Below, one piece after another: positions 1-11,331 of a DNA stretch of 64,000 bases. The position numbers and the translations under genes were made by a program. This DNA comes from Bryoerythrophyllum caledonicum (taxonomy: Eukaryota > Streptophyta > Bryopsida > Pottiales > Pottiaceae): NCBI GenBank assembly GCA_963971425.1, contig OZ020521.1:6961519-7025518 (forward strand), written 5' to 3'. Below the pieces are notes generated by a model. The model saw nothing but the letters and a program-made list of their open reading frames with translations, did no database searches and was not told the DNA's origin. The stretch's first letter is position 1. Each line of letters starts with the position of its first letter.

Positions 1-297
1 ACCCTTTTGACGCTCAAGTGGACAACAAGTGTTTGGGAGAGTCAGCAATCGTAATAAATTATGCAAAACATCATCTAGATAGTGGATACATTTCATTGCA
101 ACCTCATTCCGCGGAAATTATTGTAGTTTGCCAATGCTTGCATCAATTGGAGATCAGAGGTTTTTCTTGGAAAGCTACTAAGTAGCCCACATTGCGTTTC
201 GAAGACAGAAGAGACTACCGCCTATTGCGGAAAGTGTTGAATTAACAAAAACACCACAATCGACCCTCCTAGGGCTTTGTATGTGTTAAAGGGTTAA
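1..297. repeat. TTAA-bounded dispersed element, cut by the window edge
   Basis: The window opens with ACCCTTTTGACGC and this stretch closes with AAAGGGTTAA at 288-297, the terminal layout shared by several other elements here. Its middle (around 85-170) resembles the 35541-35850 element, for instance the words GGATACATTTC and CAATGCTTGCA. No coding potential is seen. The left TTAA would lie just outside the window. Confidence 0.45.
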
Positions 298-589
298 ACA
301 TCAAAATGTTGCATCTAGATGCAGTGAACGCAAATTGACAAGTTCAAACCAAGAAATTAAGTCTATAACACTTAATTTGCAGCGTGATAGATAAAAAGCC
401 ATACTGTTGATGCTCTCAAGGTTAGCTTCCCTTGGAGGCCATACGGTTACAAATAACGATCAAAACAAAAAGAGAAAAGAAAGCAATGAGGATAAGAACA
501 AAGATTACGGAATAATGTTGAGTGAAAAATAGCTAGTGAATGCCAAGTGAATACTTGTTAAGGGGTCTCCATGAGCATCACTATAAGGA

Positions 590-747
590 CCCTGTCGTTT
601 TTCATTCAAAAGTGTTGCTCTTCACTCACCAAAAATGTCGCTCTTCACCCACTGAACTTGTGGAAAAGCGTTTATTTTTGTCCTTTGTGAACCAACTAAC
701 TCACCCGCTCAGAAAATCCTCTAAATAGCAAATGAAAAACGACAGGG
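590..747. mobile_element. Short inverted-repeat element (MITE), 158 bp
   Basis: A perfect 17-bp terminal inverted repeat, CCCTGTCGTTTTTCATT, starts at 590 and its reverse complement ends at 747. The interior carries a loose internal repeat of TCGCTCTTCAC-like words. There is no coding capacity. No clear target duplication is visible, so the superfamily is unknown. Confidence 0.6.
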
Positions 748-1265
748 TTTGTTGTAGTACGTGAAGAATAAGAATTTGCACTCACATGCAAGAGGTAATA
801 AAATGTTGTTCTTTTGTCACACAAGGAACCAACGCTCTGTCTGTTCAACCTACTCTTTGCTCTTCCCTTCAAACAAGGGAAGAGTTTTCCTTGACTTTCT
901 TGGTCCCAATGCCACTCAATGGTGGATTAAGGAGACTCAATTATCTTACGAGCAGAAGGCCTTTAACAAAAATGTGGATTGATATGAACAAGCCAACACA
1001 CGTTTGTAGAGGTACATCATCATGTACATGTGATAGAACGATTTTTGATGATCTCACAACTTGCTATTTACTGTGTGCCTCAAAACCGCCTCATGAGTGA
1101 AAACTTTTGCATTCGGCAAATAATGTTGTCACATGCAATGAACAAATGCAAAAGCGGTGAAGTGCTTTAGAAAGCAAAACCTTTATATCTCAAGCACATG
1201 TGGATTACATATGAAATACACAAAATGCAACCATGTAACAGAGCATCAACTGACTTCATCCTTTG
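748..1265. other. Intergenic, nothing recognised
   Basis: Roughly 500 bases with only short chance frames and no splice-consistent coding signal. Words such as GCAAAAGCGGTGAAG near 1146 weakly resemble the Tc1-like end at 1266 but are too short to call. Confidence 0.5.
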
Positions 1266-2475
1266 TGAAGCGGTTTTGCACTAATGTGTCTGTAATCTAC
1301 TTAAAATGATGTCCACTTGCCCCGGCTATAAATAACAGCCCTCATTCGCCAGGGCATGCTTTCATAGAGCCTATGACACTCATCAGAAGTGAAACTATTG
1401 AATGTGTGAAGGACACGCTCCCACAATTCCACTAAACCTGTTGGCACCATAGTGTATTGGTTCAACCGCCGTTTGAGTGTCGCCCAGAGGTGTTCGACCG
1501 AATTGAGATCGGGAGATTGTGCAAGCTACTTCATACACTGAAAGGTTGATTCAACAACCACTCCTTCATCGTCTTTGCCGTATGCTTAGGGTCATTGTCA
1601 TGCTGAAAGATGACACTTCGTGGGTTCACTCCAAACTTCATGAAACTTCCGTAGAGATCTCTCTGTAAAATTTCACGATATACATGTTGATTCATTCGTC
1701 CTTCTACTTGACAAATCAAACCAAGACCTCTTGCACTCATACATCTCCAAACCATCAACGATCCACCGCCGTGTTTCACAGTTTTCTGCACCGTACGGTT
1801 TGTGAGACCTTCAGTGACTGGAGCCCAACACCAAGAACGCCCATCTGAGCCAAAGCGATTAATCTTCGTCTCATCTGAGATGATTACCCTCTTCCAGTCA
1901 TCAACCGTCCAATGTTCATGAGCTCTAGCAAATTCTAAGTGAGTTGTGATATTTTTTCGTCTCAACAATTGTTTCTTTTGCTTTGTTCGAGTTTGTAAAC
2001 CTGCGGACTTAAGCACCCATCGCACAGTATCCACGCTAATCTCACATCCAAAGTCTCGCATTACAACTCTAGCGGCATCCGCAGCAGTTTCATGCCCCCC
2101 TCTCGTAACTGCTTGGACACATGCTCTCTTTTCAGACACTGAAATCTTACTAGGTCTACCTCCAACCAATAATTTTAAGTTCGGTAAGCGACTCTTTCAA
2201 ATCCTTTGGACAGAAGCAAGACTAACTCCAATGTGTCTCGCTACTGCCCGTGAGCTCCATCCCTTTTCCAGCAATGATATAATATCATTTTGTATCTCAA
2301 GAGACAATCGGTACCGGCAAGGGCGTCTCATGATGCAAAGCTAGCTGAAAGGTGGTGAAGATACACGAGAGTTGTTCCTCACTAGCGGCACTTACTACGA
2401 CCTTAAATTCACTGAAAACTCTTGAGTTGTGGTCCAAGATATAGAACACAGACAGGCAGCTGCAAAACTGCTTCA
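1266..2475 (-). mobile_element. Tc1/mariner-type DNA transposon
   Basis: The transposase pseudogene at 1301-2331 is bracketed by an imperfect inverted repeat: TGAAGCGGTTTTGCA at 1266-1280 and the reverse complement of TGAAGCAGTTTTGCA at 2461-2475 (14 of 15 match). The ~1.2 kb span is normal for Tc1-like elements. The outermost bases and the TA target duplication could not be fixed, so the true ends may lie slightly further out. Confidence 0.6.
1301..2331 (-). pseudogene. Tc1-like transposase (DD34E), broken
   Basis: Read from ATG at 2331 this is a near full-length Tc1 transposase of about 343 codons. An N-terminal helix-turn-helix region (…WSSRAVARHIGVS…) is followed by a second HTH (RPSKISVSEKRAC), then the DDE catalytic core. 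The first Asp is in VIISDETKINRFG, the second in FQHDNDPKHTA, and the Glu is in PDLNSVEHLWATLKRR. The spacing fits DD34E. Three lesions are visible: an in-frame TGA near 2190, a one-base loss near 1529 and a TAG just after it; beyond these the frame runs to TAA at 1301-1303. It should therefore be non-functional. Such elements are common in animals and much rarer in plants. The family assignment is firm; the exact order of lesions is inferred. Confidence 0.88.
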
Positions 2476-2935
2476 TTAAACGAGCTACATTTCAACTTCC
2501 CTATATTTGCCACTTGTCAATATCTTCCCAACATGTTTTGAGGTTTTGTAGGACACTTGGATACCAATCACGTGGATGTGGTGGCGCCACATTCTGGTCA
2601 TAAATGTGGTTGACATTTTCTTTCGAACATTGACATTTTTGCTCCTGAGGCAGTTTTGCGGCACACAGTACAACGTCTTGATGAATCAAACCACACAAAG
2701 TACAATGTTCATGGATTCTTAATTATACGTTCGACGGTGCCACTCGTAGCCACAATACTCTACATGTATGGTGTTGTATTTGAACATGGTAAGGTACAAA
2801 TATTGAAATGACCTCCAAATGAGAGATGTTGGTTGAAGAATCTTCAACCCAAAGGTGTACATCTTACTGCACTTTGATACATTCCCCTATATTGAGTAGA
2901 ATACGTGCCTGTAGATACAACCTAACATTTAACCC
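2476..2935. repeat. Decayed dispersed repeat
   Basis: Positions 2730-2890 carry a diverged copy of a repeat also seen near 50281-50440 (shared words ATTTGAGCA/ATTTGAACA, GATATTGAAAT, GAAGAATCTTCAA, AAAGGTGTA). No intact gene is seen. The rest is unclassified. Confidence 0.4.
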
Positions 2936-2947
2936 TCAAATTGCCAT

Positions 2948-3050
2948 TTAACCCTTAAACGCCAGAAGGTGCCATTGCTGGCCACATATAGAATGTCATA
3001 TTTGAACATGATAAGATTAAGATATTGAAATGAAGACTTGAGAAGACATC
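2948..3050. repeat. Single end of a TTAA-CCC element
   Basis: TTAACCCTTAAACGCCAG at 2948 is followed by GGTGCCATTGCTGGCCA. The same arrangement occurs at 28332 (TTAACCCTTACACGTCAG, then GTGCCACTGCTGGCCA). Only one end is recognised, so this may be a solo or truncated copy. Confidence 0.45.
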
Positions 3051-3094
3051 TTGAGAAGACGCAGTCCCAGAAACTCGGTTGTCGACCAGGCGAT

Positions 3095-3205
3095 GCCACT
3101 GTCATACCTAGGCGATACTGTGGTGATGCTTGGTACCCAGGCATTCTTCCGATACCCGTACTATGTCAGGGTGATACTAGGTTGATACTCTTGTCATACC
3201 ACGGT
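3095..3205. repeat. Degenerate short tandem repeat (…CTAGGCGATAC…)
   Basis: Repeated words of the type CATACCTAGGCGATACTG / GGTGATACTAGGTTGATAC recur every 10-20 bases. A related patch lies at 9218-9300 (GTGATACCC, CTAGGTGATACC). It is non-coding. The region 3206-3646 up to the GRAM gene start holds its likely 5' leader and nothing else recognised. Confidence 0.4.
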
Positions 3206-3646
3206 CTCTGTCTCTCCGACACTTCACTCCTCATGGATTGAGTCGCATCGAAGCCTTGAGTCTTGGATGCGACGCAATCCCAGATCTACAACCGCCCTTC
3301 ATTCCACCTCGAATATCTTGGCTGGACGTAGATTAGGTCGCGATTCGGCCGCGTCTCCGATGCCGATGCCCACCCTCCATCTTTTCCACGCACCTGCAAT
3401 TTAGCATCGTCCCCCTTCACTTTCTCCTTCCGCAGGCGCCTGCCGTGAATTCCTCTCGTCGCCCTCGATCGATCGAGCTCTCGCACGCCGCGGAAGCGGT
3501 CCGAAAGGTGGGAGTTCTCACTTCTTCTCTTGGGGTTTTTCAGAATCAGCTTGAACTGGTACGTTTCGCGGTCTGGTGTGTTTTGATGAGGTAGTGGGAG
3601 CAGTGGGTTTCAGTGCCAGAGGTTGCATTGTGATCTCCAGGTCAAG

Positions 3647-5849
3647 ATGAGTTACGGGTACCCGCACCAGGGGCAGCAGCCCCCGTCCTACAACGCCATG
3701 TTCGACGATGGGGAGCCGCTCTTCACATCTCCACCGGACGAGCGCATGAAGCACTCAACGCCGTATCAGCAGTCAACGAGCATCTTCGGAGCCCCGCCGA
3801 TGGGAGAGCCGTCCGAGCCCAGCGCTCACCCGGATAACAAAACCGCGGCAGCTCAGACTGCAGGAGCGTCAGGTGCAGGGCCATCTACAAGTTTCGAGAA
3901 TCCCACCGCGAGTTGGAGTGGCTTGCAGAGGCAATCCAGCGGCGCGTCTGCACATTATGCGAGTGTGCCCACTGTTTATCACCAACAGACGGCGTCTCTA
4001 CAGCCGGGAGTGGCTGTTGTTGCTGCTGGAGTGCAGCCTGGAAGTCCTTATGTGCAAACGCAACCTGTTCCGGCTACCGGCACGAGTAAGTATCTGTGAT
4101 TGCAAACCCCTAATTTCCATACAGAAACTGATGATTCAGGGTAGAGGTACTTTTTTAAGGGATAATTATCAGGTGCAGTTTCTGTTATTGCAAACTAGAA
4201 TCATCAGTTTTTGTATGGAAATAGGGTAGATTTACCTTACTAGTCGACGGATGGAGATATGTTTTTGTATGGAAGTATCATTCGGATTGCAGCTTTGTTT
4301 GGATAATTCTGACACTGCTCGGTTTTCTTCTTCCAGGTCCTTTGAACTCCATTGTGGGGAATTTCAACAAGTACATGGAGAAAGCAGAAGTACTCGCAGG
4401 ACACATTTGGAGCCATAGTAAGTCACATTTGACATCCATCGTAGCATCTTTCTAACATACTCCTCTTCGATTTCGTTTACCACTCGTCCTTACTCTAACT
4501 GGTTCTTAGATCAGTAGAAGAGCTTGGTGGTCTCTGAACTCAAGTCAAAGTAGTTGCAGCCATGTTCCAAAGAGTTCGCACGAGATCAACACGAGATCAG
4601 TGATGCTGCCTTTCTCTCCTTAGCATTCCTCTGCCTTTCTCTCCTTCCTTCTCAAAGGCAGCTAAATCTACTTTTCGCTTGAGTTTAGAGACCACCAAGC
4701 TCTTACACATCTAATAGCTATCAAGAGTGAACAAGTAATAGTGTCATAAATGAATTCACCGGTTGACTGTACACATAACCAGTATCTTTTGATGTTTCAC
4801 ACGGCTCTCTTTGGAGTTCTAACGTCTTGGATGTTTTTCAGTGAAGACGAGCCCATCCGTGTTGGATGCGGCTCAGGGCAGGATGAGCCAGGGAATCAAG
4901 CTGGTGCAGGAGGGGGGCTTTGAAGGGCTGTACAGGTCCATCTTCGGAATGGCGGTGGGGGAGCAGCTCCGGAAGACGTACGCCTGCTACTTGTCCACCT
5001 CGACAGGCCCTGTCGCTGGCACTCTCTACATCTCCAATCTCAAGTTCTCATTCTGCAGCGACCGGCCGCTGGCTTACGAGCCTGCTCCGGGACAACACGA
5101 ATGGAGCTATTACAAGGTATGCCAAACACTTCCTAAAGTCACCCAAAGATACCTCTCTTTTGGAATCCTTTAGTTAAGTCAATGGAAGATCTTGATTGTA
5201 AGTTACAAGTAGTTCAAACCACCTTCGAGGGTAAAGAATGTATCATAGCTGACTGTAGATAGAGCTAAAACGAGAGAAGCGGTATCTTTGCCTCACCAGA
5301 TCAATGGTCTCTCAGCTCAAGTTAGAAGTAGCTTTAGCCACCTTTGATGAGGAAGGAGAGGTCTGTAACATGAACCTAAGCCGCTGAGCTGGTTATTAGA
5401 GGTAGAGTTCACTACTTAAAAGGACCTTACTTCTCAAGCACCTCTAGTTCTAACTCCTTCACTTATCCTTTCTTCTCGTCCAGATGGTGGTGCCGTTAGA
5501 CAAAGTGAAGGAGGTCAGCCCCTCCTTCAACGAGGCCAAGCCGCAGGAGCGCTACATCCAGATCGTGACCGAAGATGGCCATGATTTTTGGTTCATGGGG
5601 TTCGTGAACTACGACAAAGGCGTGGCCAACATGCAGCTGGCGCTCAGGAACATCGGAGTGGTTGATCCCAACGGTGGATTGAAAGCTCCGTGGGCAGGCA
5701 TGTCGGTGCCAGGAATGAAGAAAATGGCAAGCCACCAACAACAGCAACCTGTGAGTCATTATCCGAGTCCTCTTCATAATCCTATCAACGGTGGGCATGC
5801 AAATTACAATCCTCAGGCACCTAACCCCTACATGACGAATTACAAGTGA
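3647..5849 (+). CDS. GRAM-domain protein, GEM-like family
   Basis: Four exons, 3647-4085, 4337-4417, 4842-5116 and 5484-5849, join in phase to a 386-aa protein. The first ~145 residues are a Pro/Gln/Ser-rich disordered leader. The stretch PLNSIVGNFNKYMEKAEVLA (about 148-167) and the GRAM domain (about 200-322, with GGFEGLYRSIFG, ACYLSTSTGPVAGTLYI and a closing DFWFMGFVNYDK) are typical of plant GEM-like/ABA-responsive GRAM proteins. These are membrane-associated and in Arabidopsis influence cell division and ABA responses. A C-terminal tail of ~60 residues is rich in Gln, Asn and Pro and ends NPYMTNYK. ATG 3647 was preferred over the in-frame ATG at 3623 because MSYGYPHQ begins the compositionally uniform leader. 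All introns are GT-AG. Introns 2 and 3 carry copies of an inverted-repeat MITE. The gene is convergent with the PPAT gene. Confidence 0.88.
4515..4706. mobile_element. Foldback MITE in GRAM gene intron 2
   Basis: GAAGAGCTTGGTGGTCTC near 4517 faces its reverse complement GAGACCACCAAGCTCTT near 4688-4704, with further matching inward (CTCAAGT…, AGTAG…). The whole intron insert can fold into a hairpin. The same family is present at 5145-5400, 6060-6125/6919-6965, 18710-18840, 19650-19800 and 20105-20260. Confidence 0.65.
5145..5440. repeat. Two diverged MITE copies in GRAM gene intron 3
   Basis: Positions 5160-5235 (AATCCTTTAGTTAAGTCAATGG, GTTACAAGTAGTT) and 5300-5400 (GGTCTCTCAGCTCAAGTT, AGCCACCTTTGATGAGGAAGG) match the same family as the intron 2 hairpin. 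They are more decayed and lack one intact arm. Confidence 0.45.
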
Positions 5850-6132
5850 TAGTGTTTGGATGTCATATAAATCTAGTATGTGCATTTACATATATGGGAT
5901 GCTGGGTGCCACTTTTTAACCCGGGATGGGCTTTGCATCGGTGTCTGATTCTTCCTGTTATCATTAGAGTTATTTGTAAAGTGAGGCAAAGAGACCGTGA
6001 GTTTTGAGCTCTGCATTTCTATAATGGAAAAAGGCGGGTAATATTCATTGTAAAACATGGCCTCTCCTTTCTTCTCAAAGATGGCTAGAATTACTACTAA
6101 TTTGAGTCTAGAGATTACAATGCTCAGTCTCA

Positions 6133-6918
6133 TTAACCCTTTACCGCCCAGGGAGCCCAAAATGGGCCTCCAGAGATGCTAAAACTCAATTTGCATGAAC
6201 TCCATGAGGAACTAGGCTTCAAGATACAAGGTTCAGAGTTGCACACTCATTACATGAACACTCTCCAGCAAGCAGATCATGATTTGGAGTTATAGAACTC
6301 ATGGAAAAGCTAGGAATACAACACAAAATACACCAAATACACTAAGTGAATACCATGGAGCATACTATGTTGTATTTCACACACATGCACATTGATGTTG
6401 GTCTTAAATTTTGATTGAACTTTATCTGTAAGGCATTCATCATTGTTTTGTGATTGTTGATCTCTCTCCTCACATACAAAACTTCTGATTTGATCTTTAT
6501 AAGTTTGGAACATTTTCATATACAACCAAGTAGTCATAAATAAAAAAATCATCAATAATCGTGCATAAATATTTTCTTCACCTATGATTTGTCAATGCAA
6601 AGCTATCAACCTAGTGCACATGTGAACTGATTTTATTCCAAGTACAAAAATTCTTTCAAGAATCTATTGATGGTTAAAGTAGTACACCCTCCAAATTCCA
6701 CAGTTTTCACTACCAATATATGGTAACATTAAACACTATAATCTATTCCATCAACCGTTGGATGTTGTGCAGATTCTCCCCAAACTATAGGTCATGGTTT
6801 GAGTTCAATTATGTAAAGTTAGATACTAAAATAAGGCATTGTATTTCCAATATCAAGAAAAAAATCAGCAGAAATCTTGGATTTTTTCCAGAAACATAGC
6901 TGGGCGGTAAATGGTTAA
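6133..6918. mobile_element. TTAA-bounded non-autonomous element, 786 bp
   Basis: Left end TTAACCCTTTACCGCCCAG at 6133 and right end CTGGGCGGTAAATGGTTAA at 6900-6918 are inverted repeats (17 of 19 pair). Both carry TTAA outermost and CCC/CCA inward. TTAA duplication with CCC termini is the signature of piggyBac-type transposition. There is no transposase inside. It has inserted within a copy of the GAAGAGCTTGGTGG MITE (fragments at 6060-6125 and 6919-6965). A truncated inverted copy lies at 14330-14947. Confidence 0.7.
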
Positions 6919-7079
6919 GATGAGACTACCAAGCTCTTCTAGATCTTATAGCTATCAAGAGTGAGGGTTAACAATAGAGAAAGGGTTACTTTGTTGCAAC
7001 TACTTTTTTACCCAATGTTCTAACCTCTTTCCAATTCTAGTATGACTTTACAGATAACTCTACTATGCCAAAATTTAAA

Positions 7080-8948
7080 TACAAACTCAAATCCATCTCA
7101 ACTTGTTGTAGTCTCTGGTTGAGTCTGGGTTGAATCACATTTTCTCAACATTGTGGAGCTGATCTTGTCTGGGTTGCCATCCTCAAACACCAAATCCACA
7201 ACCTCCACCTGAAATTAACATGAAATTAGTGAGGGAGCTGACTAGAAAAAAGACTGGGACCTATCAAGCATGAGTTCTATCTAGGGTCCAAAATGTAATA
7301 GTAGGGGAAGCAAACTAGAAAAGATAATGGCCCTACTAAAAGCACAATAAATTGTGAAGTTCATCAAGGCGATGACTGGATAAACCCTAATGATACCTGC
7401 AGTTGGGAGAGACCCCGTTCAGCCCTTCTTTTGTTCACCGCTTCTCCTCCTTTGACAGTCTCCTTGCTTTTTACATCACCCCCAGGAAAAAAATCACATC
7501 AGACTCCACAAAAGACCTTGACTCAATGTGGTAAACCCGAAACCCTAAACCCTCGCTCATGCAGTCGACCGACCTTCCTTCATGGCATGCCATCACCACC
7601 AATGAAAATTAGATCGGACTCCGCCAAAGACCTTGAATTAGTGCAGTGAACCCTAACCCTAAAACCATAAAAGCTGTTGCGGAAGAAATCACATCAGACT
7701 CCAGAAACCCTAAACCCTAGGTGAATGGTGCGTACTAATTCTAACCTTACAACGATGGCTTCTAGGGCTGGGTCCACAATGGAGGGTCCATATGGATCTG
7801 TAATGGGCTCCGTTTCCACCTTCAGCTGTGGCTTCACAGACTGTCCTGCACAGAAGAAATGCACTTAAAACTACGTAGAGGTGCCTACATACGACACAAA
7901 TCTCGTTCAGTTTCTTCCACTAATGCCACTGTGCGAAACAAATGAAACATGACTATGCATTGTTCCGTCACATGATGAGACCATTGAGAAGGATAACTCC
8001 TAATGAGCTTACAACTTCTTCAATCAGATTGGAAGAGACTCGTGAAAATGAAGCAAATGTGCAGGGTTTAGGGTATGTATCAATGAAGATCCATTAGAAA
8101 ACAGATTCATCCCTGTGGCAGAATTTATGTAGGAAACGCCCTTTGCTCTGACCTATCAAGGTAACTCTTATCTTGGAAAGCGCATTCTCTGAAGGATAAA
8201 ACCTCACAACAAAATGCCAAGAGATTAAAGACTTCGCACCTTGATGAAGACCTCCACTGCTTGCCTCCGCACGTCCAGAGGCTCAATCAGGTGAGCATAC
8301 TGGTAAAAACACACAACTAAATTACACCCAATGAACACCACTTTGACCTAAACGCAAAAACAAACTTAAAATTCAAGGGAATTTCTTTTCAAGATTCAAG
8401 ACCTAGAACCCTAAATTCAAGCATCAAACCTATATTCAAGCACAAACTCTAAGTTCGGAACCTAGACCCTGAAAAGAGCACAAACCCTAGATTAAGCACA
8501 AACTTTGTATTCAAGACCTAAACCCTGAACTCAAGCCTAAAACCCTGAATTCAAGACCTAAACCCTGAATTCAAGACTAAAACCCTAAATTCAGGCCCTA
8601 AGCCCCAAACTCAAACCCTAAACCCTAAATTCAAGTCCTACACTCCAAATTTAAGACCCAAACCCTAAAGTGGTGAAGACGAGGAATCTGACCTCTTTGT
8701 TGGCGAGCATGAGCCCACTGCTGACACCCACCACTACTCTCTCCCGAGCGAGTTCTGCCGCTGCCTAAAACCCCACAAAAATCCCCACCATCAATCCACG
8801 CAATGAGGTCCGTGTTCTCTGAAGACAAATGGCGAACAAGGGTATGCACCTTCAAGAGGACGTGGTGGCCGGGATGGAGGCGGTCGAAGGTGCCTCCCAG
8901 CACCACCGCGGAGTATTTGTTCGGGTGAATGATGCTCACGGTCGCCAT
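7080..8948 (-). CDS. COAD: Phosphopantetheine adenylyltransferase (CoA biosynthesis)
   Basis: Six exons on the minus strand (8948-8850, 8764-8693, 8299-8240, 7840-7746, 7466-7397, 7208-7080) join in phase to 174 aa, the usual length of the stand-alone plant enzyme. It transfers AMP from ATP to 4'-phosphopantetheine, giving dephospho-CoA, the fourth step of CoA synthesis, in the cytosol. The nucleotidyltransferase motif [15 protein letters not shown] is at residues 18-32, with the HPGH catalytic pair. Then come [33 protein letters not shown] and [14 protein letters not shown], and near the end KISSTMLR, the conserved ISST ligand loop. Exon 5 reads [20 protein letters not shown], slightly diverged. 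Introns 2 and 4 are full of telomere-like AAACCCTAAA words. The product assignment is firm; exon 5 edges are slightly less certain than the others. Confidence 0.92.
8355..8680. repeat. Degenerate telomere-like repeat array in PPAT intron 2
   Basis: Between the second and third exons (8300-8692) the motif AACCCTAAATTCAAG or AACCCTGAATTCAAG recurs at roughly 13-20 base spacing, at least ten times. The core AAACCCTAAA resembles the plant telomere unit. Intron 4 (7467-7745) has further AACCCTAAACCCT words. The array is too degenerate for a true telomere and probably a local expansion. Confidence 0.6.
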
Positions 8949-9747
8949 AGCTCGCCAAATGGATTCCAGATCACACTCTTCTGCGAAAACCCAAAAACCC
9001 TACACAAACGTGCAGAAATTTCCCCGGAAAAAAATCCTCCGAACACCCTCTTTTGCTGCACTGACTCAGTTCGCGCTGAAAAAGAAGAGGAATGTTAAAA
9101 TATCACAAGCAAAGCATAAAATGTAATCCTAATTACCCTTCGCGTTGGTCGGGTTCATATATATTAATTCAAAATGGAGGGTGCCCATTTTTTTGGAACA
9201 TATAAAATATTTGCCTAAGGTGATACCCATGTAATGCCAAGGTCATACCCTTGTAATATCTAGGCAATATTCATGTAATACCTAGGTGATACCCGTTGTG
9301 TTTGAACCACCAAGTTTTTTTGTTTTTTTTTGTAAAAAAGTTGATTCATAAATATGGTTTCAGAACCAAACCGATGCCTACGATAAGTCCCACTTAAATC
9401 CCTGTTGAATATATGTCATGTGTTGTCACAGGGCTTCATCCCACCCTTCTATTACGTATATAGGGGTTTTTGAAATTGATAGAATTTTTTTTATTATGTC
9501 GGGATACCTATCACAATTCTTCCAACATGAATCACAAATGTTGTGTGGATCGGAAGAGTGAATTGTTCTTTTTCCATGTGTAGTACTTTCATGGGTTTTG
9601 GGTTTTTGAGAGAATTTTGTGAAAGGGATTTGTTACTGGGTCCTAGGAAATATAGAGTGGAGATTTTGGCTTATTTAGAGTAGAAGCTTGAATTTTAATT
9701 ATGTACTAGTAGAACCCTTGTCGTCCTCGACGGGAAAAGGGCAAATA
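8949..9747. other. Intergenic upstream of PPAT, mostly unclassified
   Basis: Contains the PPAT 5' leader and presumed promoter immediately above 8948, and the CTAGGTGATACC-type degenerate repeat at 9218-9300. Long T runs follow. No coding region is supported. Confidence 0.4.
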
Positions 9748-9966
9748 TATAGTATACTACACTAAACACTGAATATAGTGTAGAGGGATTATTGATGTAG
9801 ATCACTCACACTAATTTCCATCAAAGCATGTGCATGCCAAGTTCTGATTGGGTGTTTGTTCTCAAGCAAGTGTGTGACAGTCAACAATTGCATGTAAATT
9901 TTCAATTAGTGTAGGAAATTTCAAATAGTCTGGTCTACACTATATTCACGGAACGGTGTAGTATTC
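9748..9966. mobile_element. CTACACT-type inverted-repeat MITE
   Basis: AGTATACTACACTAAAC at 9748 and the reverse-complement arm ending near 9966 (…GTGTAGTATTC) pair, including the inner GAATATAGTGTAG block. It belongs with other elements here whose ends read CTACACTAAA. It lies just left of the Harbinger element. Confidence 0.5.
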
Positions 9967-10097
9967 TTATCCGTTGTCCCCGACAGATAATGTAAGGGCC
10001 GCTTCACACCAAAACCAAGGTTGAGAGGGCGTGGGTTTCCACCAATGAGATTGCAAGAATGACCAAAGTTTGGCCTCTCGGCCTTTTTTGGGGCAAG

Positions 10098-11331
10098 TGC
10101 TACACTAAAGATGGCTTTTAGTGTAGTGGACACTAAATACGAACCCATACACTAATCGTAAAGTTAACAATTAGTGCAGTGACAAAACTATACACTAAAT
10201 GTATACTACTACACTAAATGTCAATTCTAGTAAATAGTGAAACATAAGGTTTTTTTACTTGTGGACATTTAGTGTATGAAACCTAGAAAATGATAATGTG
10301 TACATTTGAGCATCAAAGTAAAGAAGATTTTGAGTGCATGCAAAAAAACAAGAATTTGCAAGAGGAATATTTTTTAGAAATATAACATAGATATGGAACA
10401 AATGGAAAATCCCAAAAATTGGACAATGAAGGATGTACATTTGGAGGGAAAATAAAACTACAAGTACTAGATTGGAAAATAAGAACTTTGATTTAGAAGG
10501 AAGAAAGGAATATTGGAAAACAAATAAAACATAAATATACAATAAATACCCATTAGATATTCATAAAATATGCATTCAATATACATTAGAAATTTATTAG
10601 CTATTTATAAAATATTCATCAAATATACAATTATACATTAAAAAATTTAATCTTCATAAAATATACATCTAAAACTCTAAGATTCATTAAATAGTCTTTA
10701 AGTATTCTTTAAATGTTCTTTAAACATGCAGATATACATTAAATATTCTTTAGATATTCTTTAGATATTCTTTAAATATACAAATGTACACTAAATATTC
10801 TTCAAACATACATGTATACATTAAACATACAAATATTACTTAAATATTATTTAAATGTTATTTAAATGTTATTTAAATATTCTTTAAATATTCTTTAAAT
10901 ATACAAATATGCATTAAATATTCTTTAAACATTCATTGAAAAATATATATTTTTAATTAAATATAGAAATATACATTAATATTCATTAGATATTCCTTAA
11001 AAATTCCAAGGAATGCAAGAGATGTGAATTGGAATAGTTGGGAATGGGAGGATAAGGAGATGAGGTTGAGGATGAGACGAGGAGAATAAATGCATGGCGG
11101 CCGGTAGGTGGTTGATTGGAGGCAAACACTATCTATCAACTTGTTAACAATTTTTTTGTGCTAGGGTAGGTGGTTGATTGGGGGCGAATACTAAGGGTAC
11201 TAGGGTAGATGAACGATTGAGGGATAATATTCATTACAATGGCGGCTAACACTAATTGCTAACCTATTAACAAATAGTGTACTAGGATAACTACACTACT
11301 TGTACCATTACACTAAAAGCCATCTTTAGTG
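10098..11331. mobile_element. CTACACTAAA-bounded insertion inside the Harbinger element
   Basis: CTACACTAAAGATGGCTTTT at 10098 mirrors AAAAGCCATCTTTAGTGTAG near 11312-11331. The termini are themselves short palindromes. The interior 10550-10985 is an AT-rich degenerate tandem of words like ATTAAATATTCTTTAAATATACA. No gene is seen. Bases outside the ends do not give a clear target duplication; CACTA-type ends are possible but unproven. Confidence 0.55.
10550..10985. repeat. AT-rich degenerate tandem repeat
   Basis: About 430 bases built from variants of TTAAATATTCTTTAAATAT and ATACAAATATACATT in loose tandem. It lies inside the CTACACT-bounded insertion and is probably an internal expansion of it. 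Confidence 0.55.
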
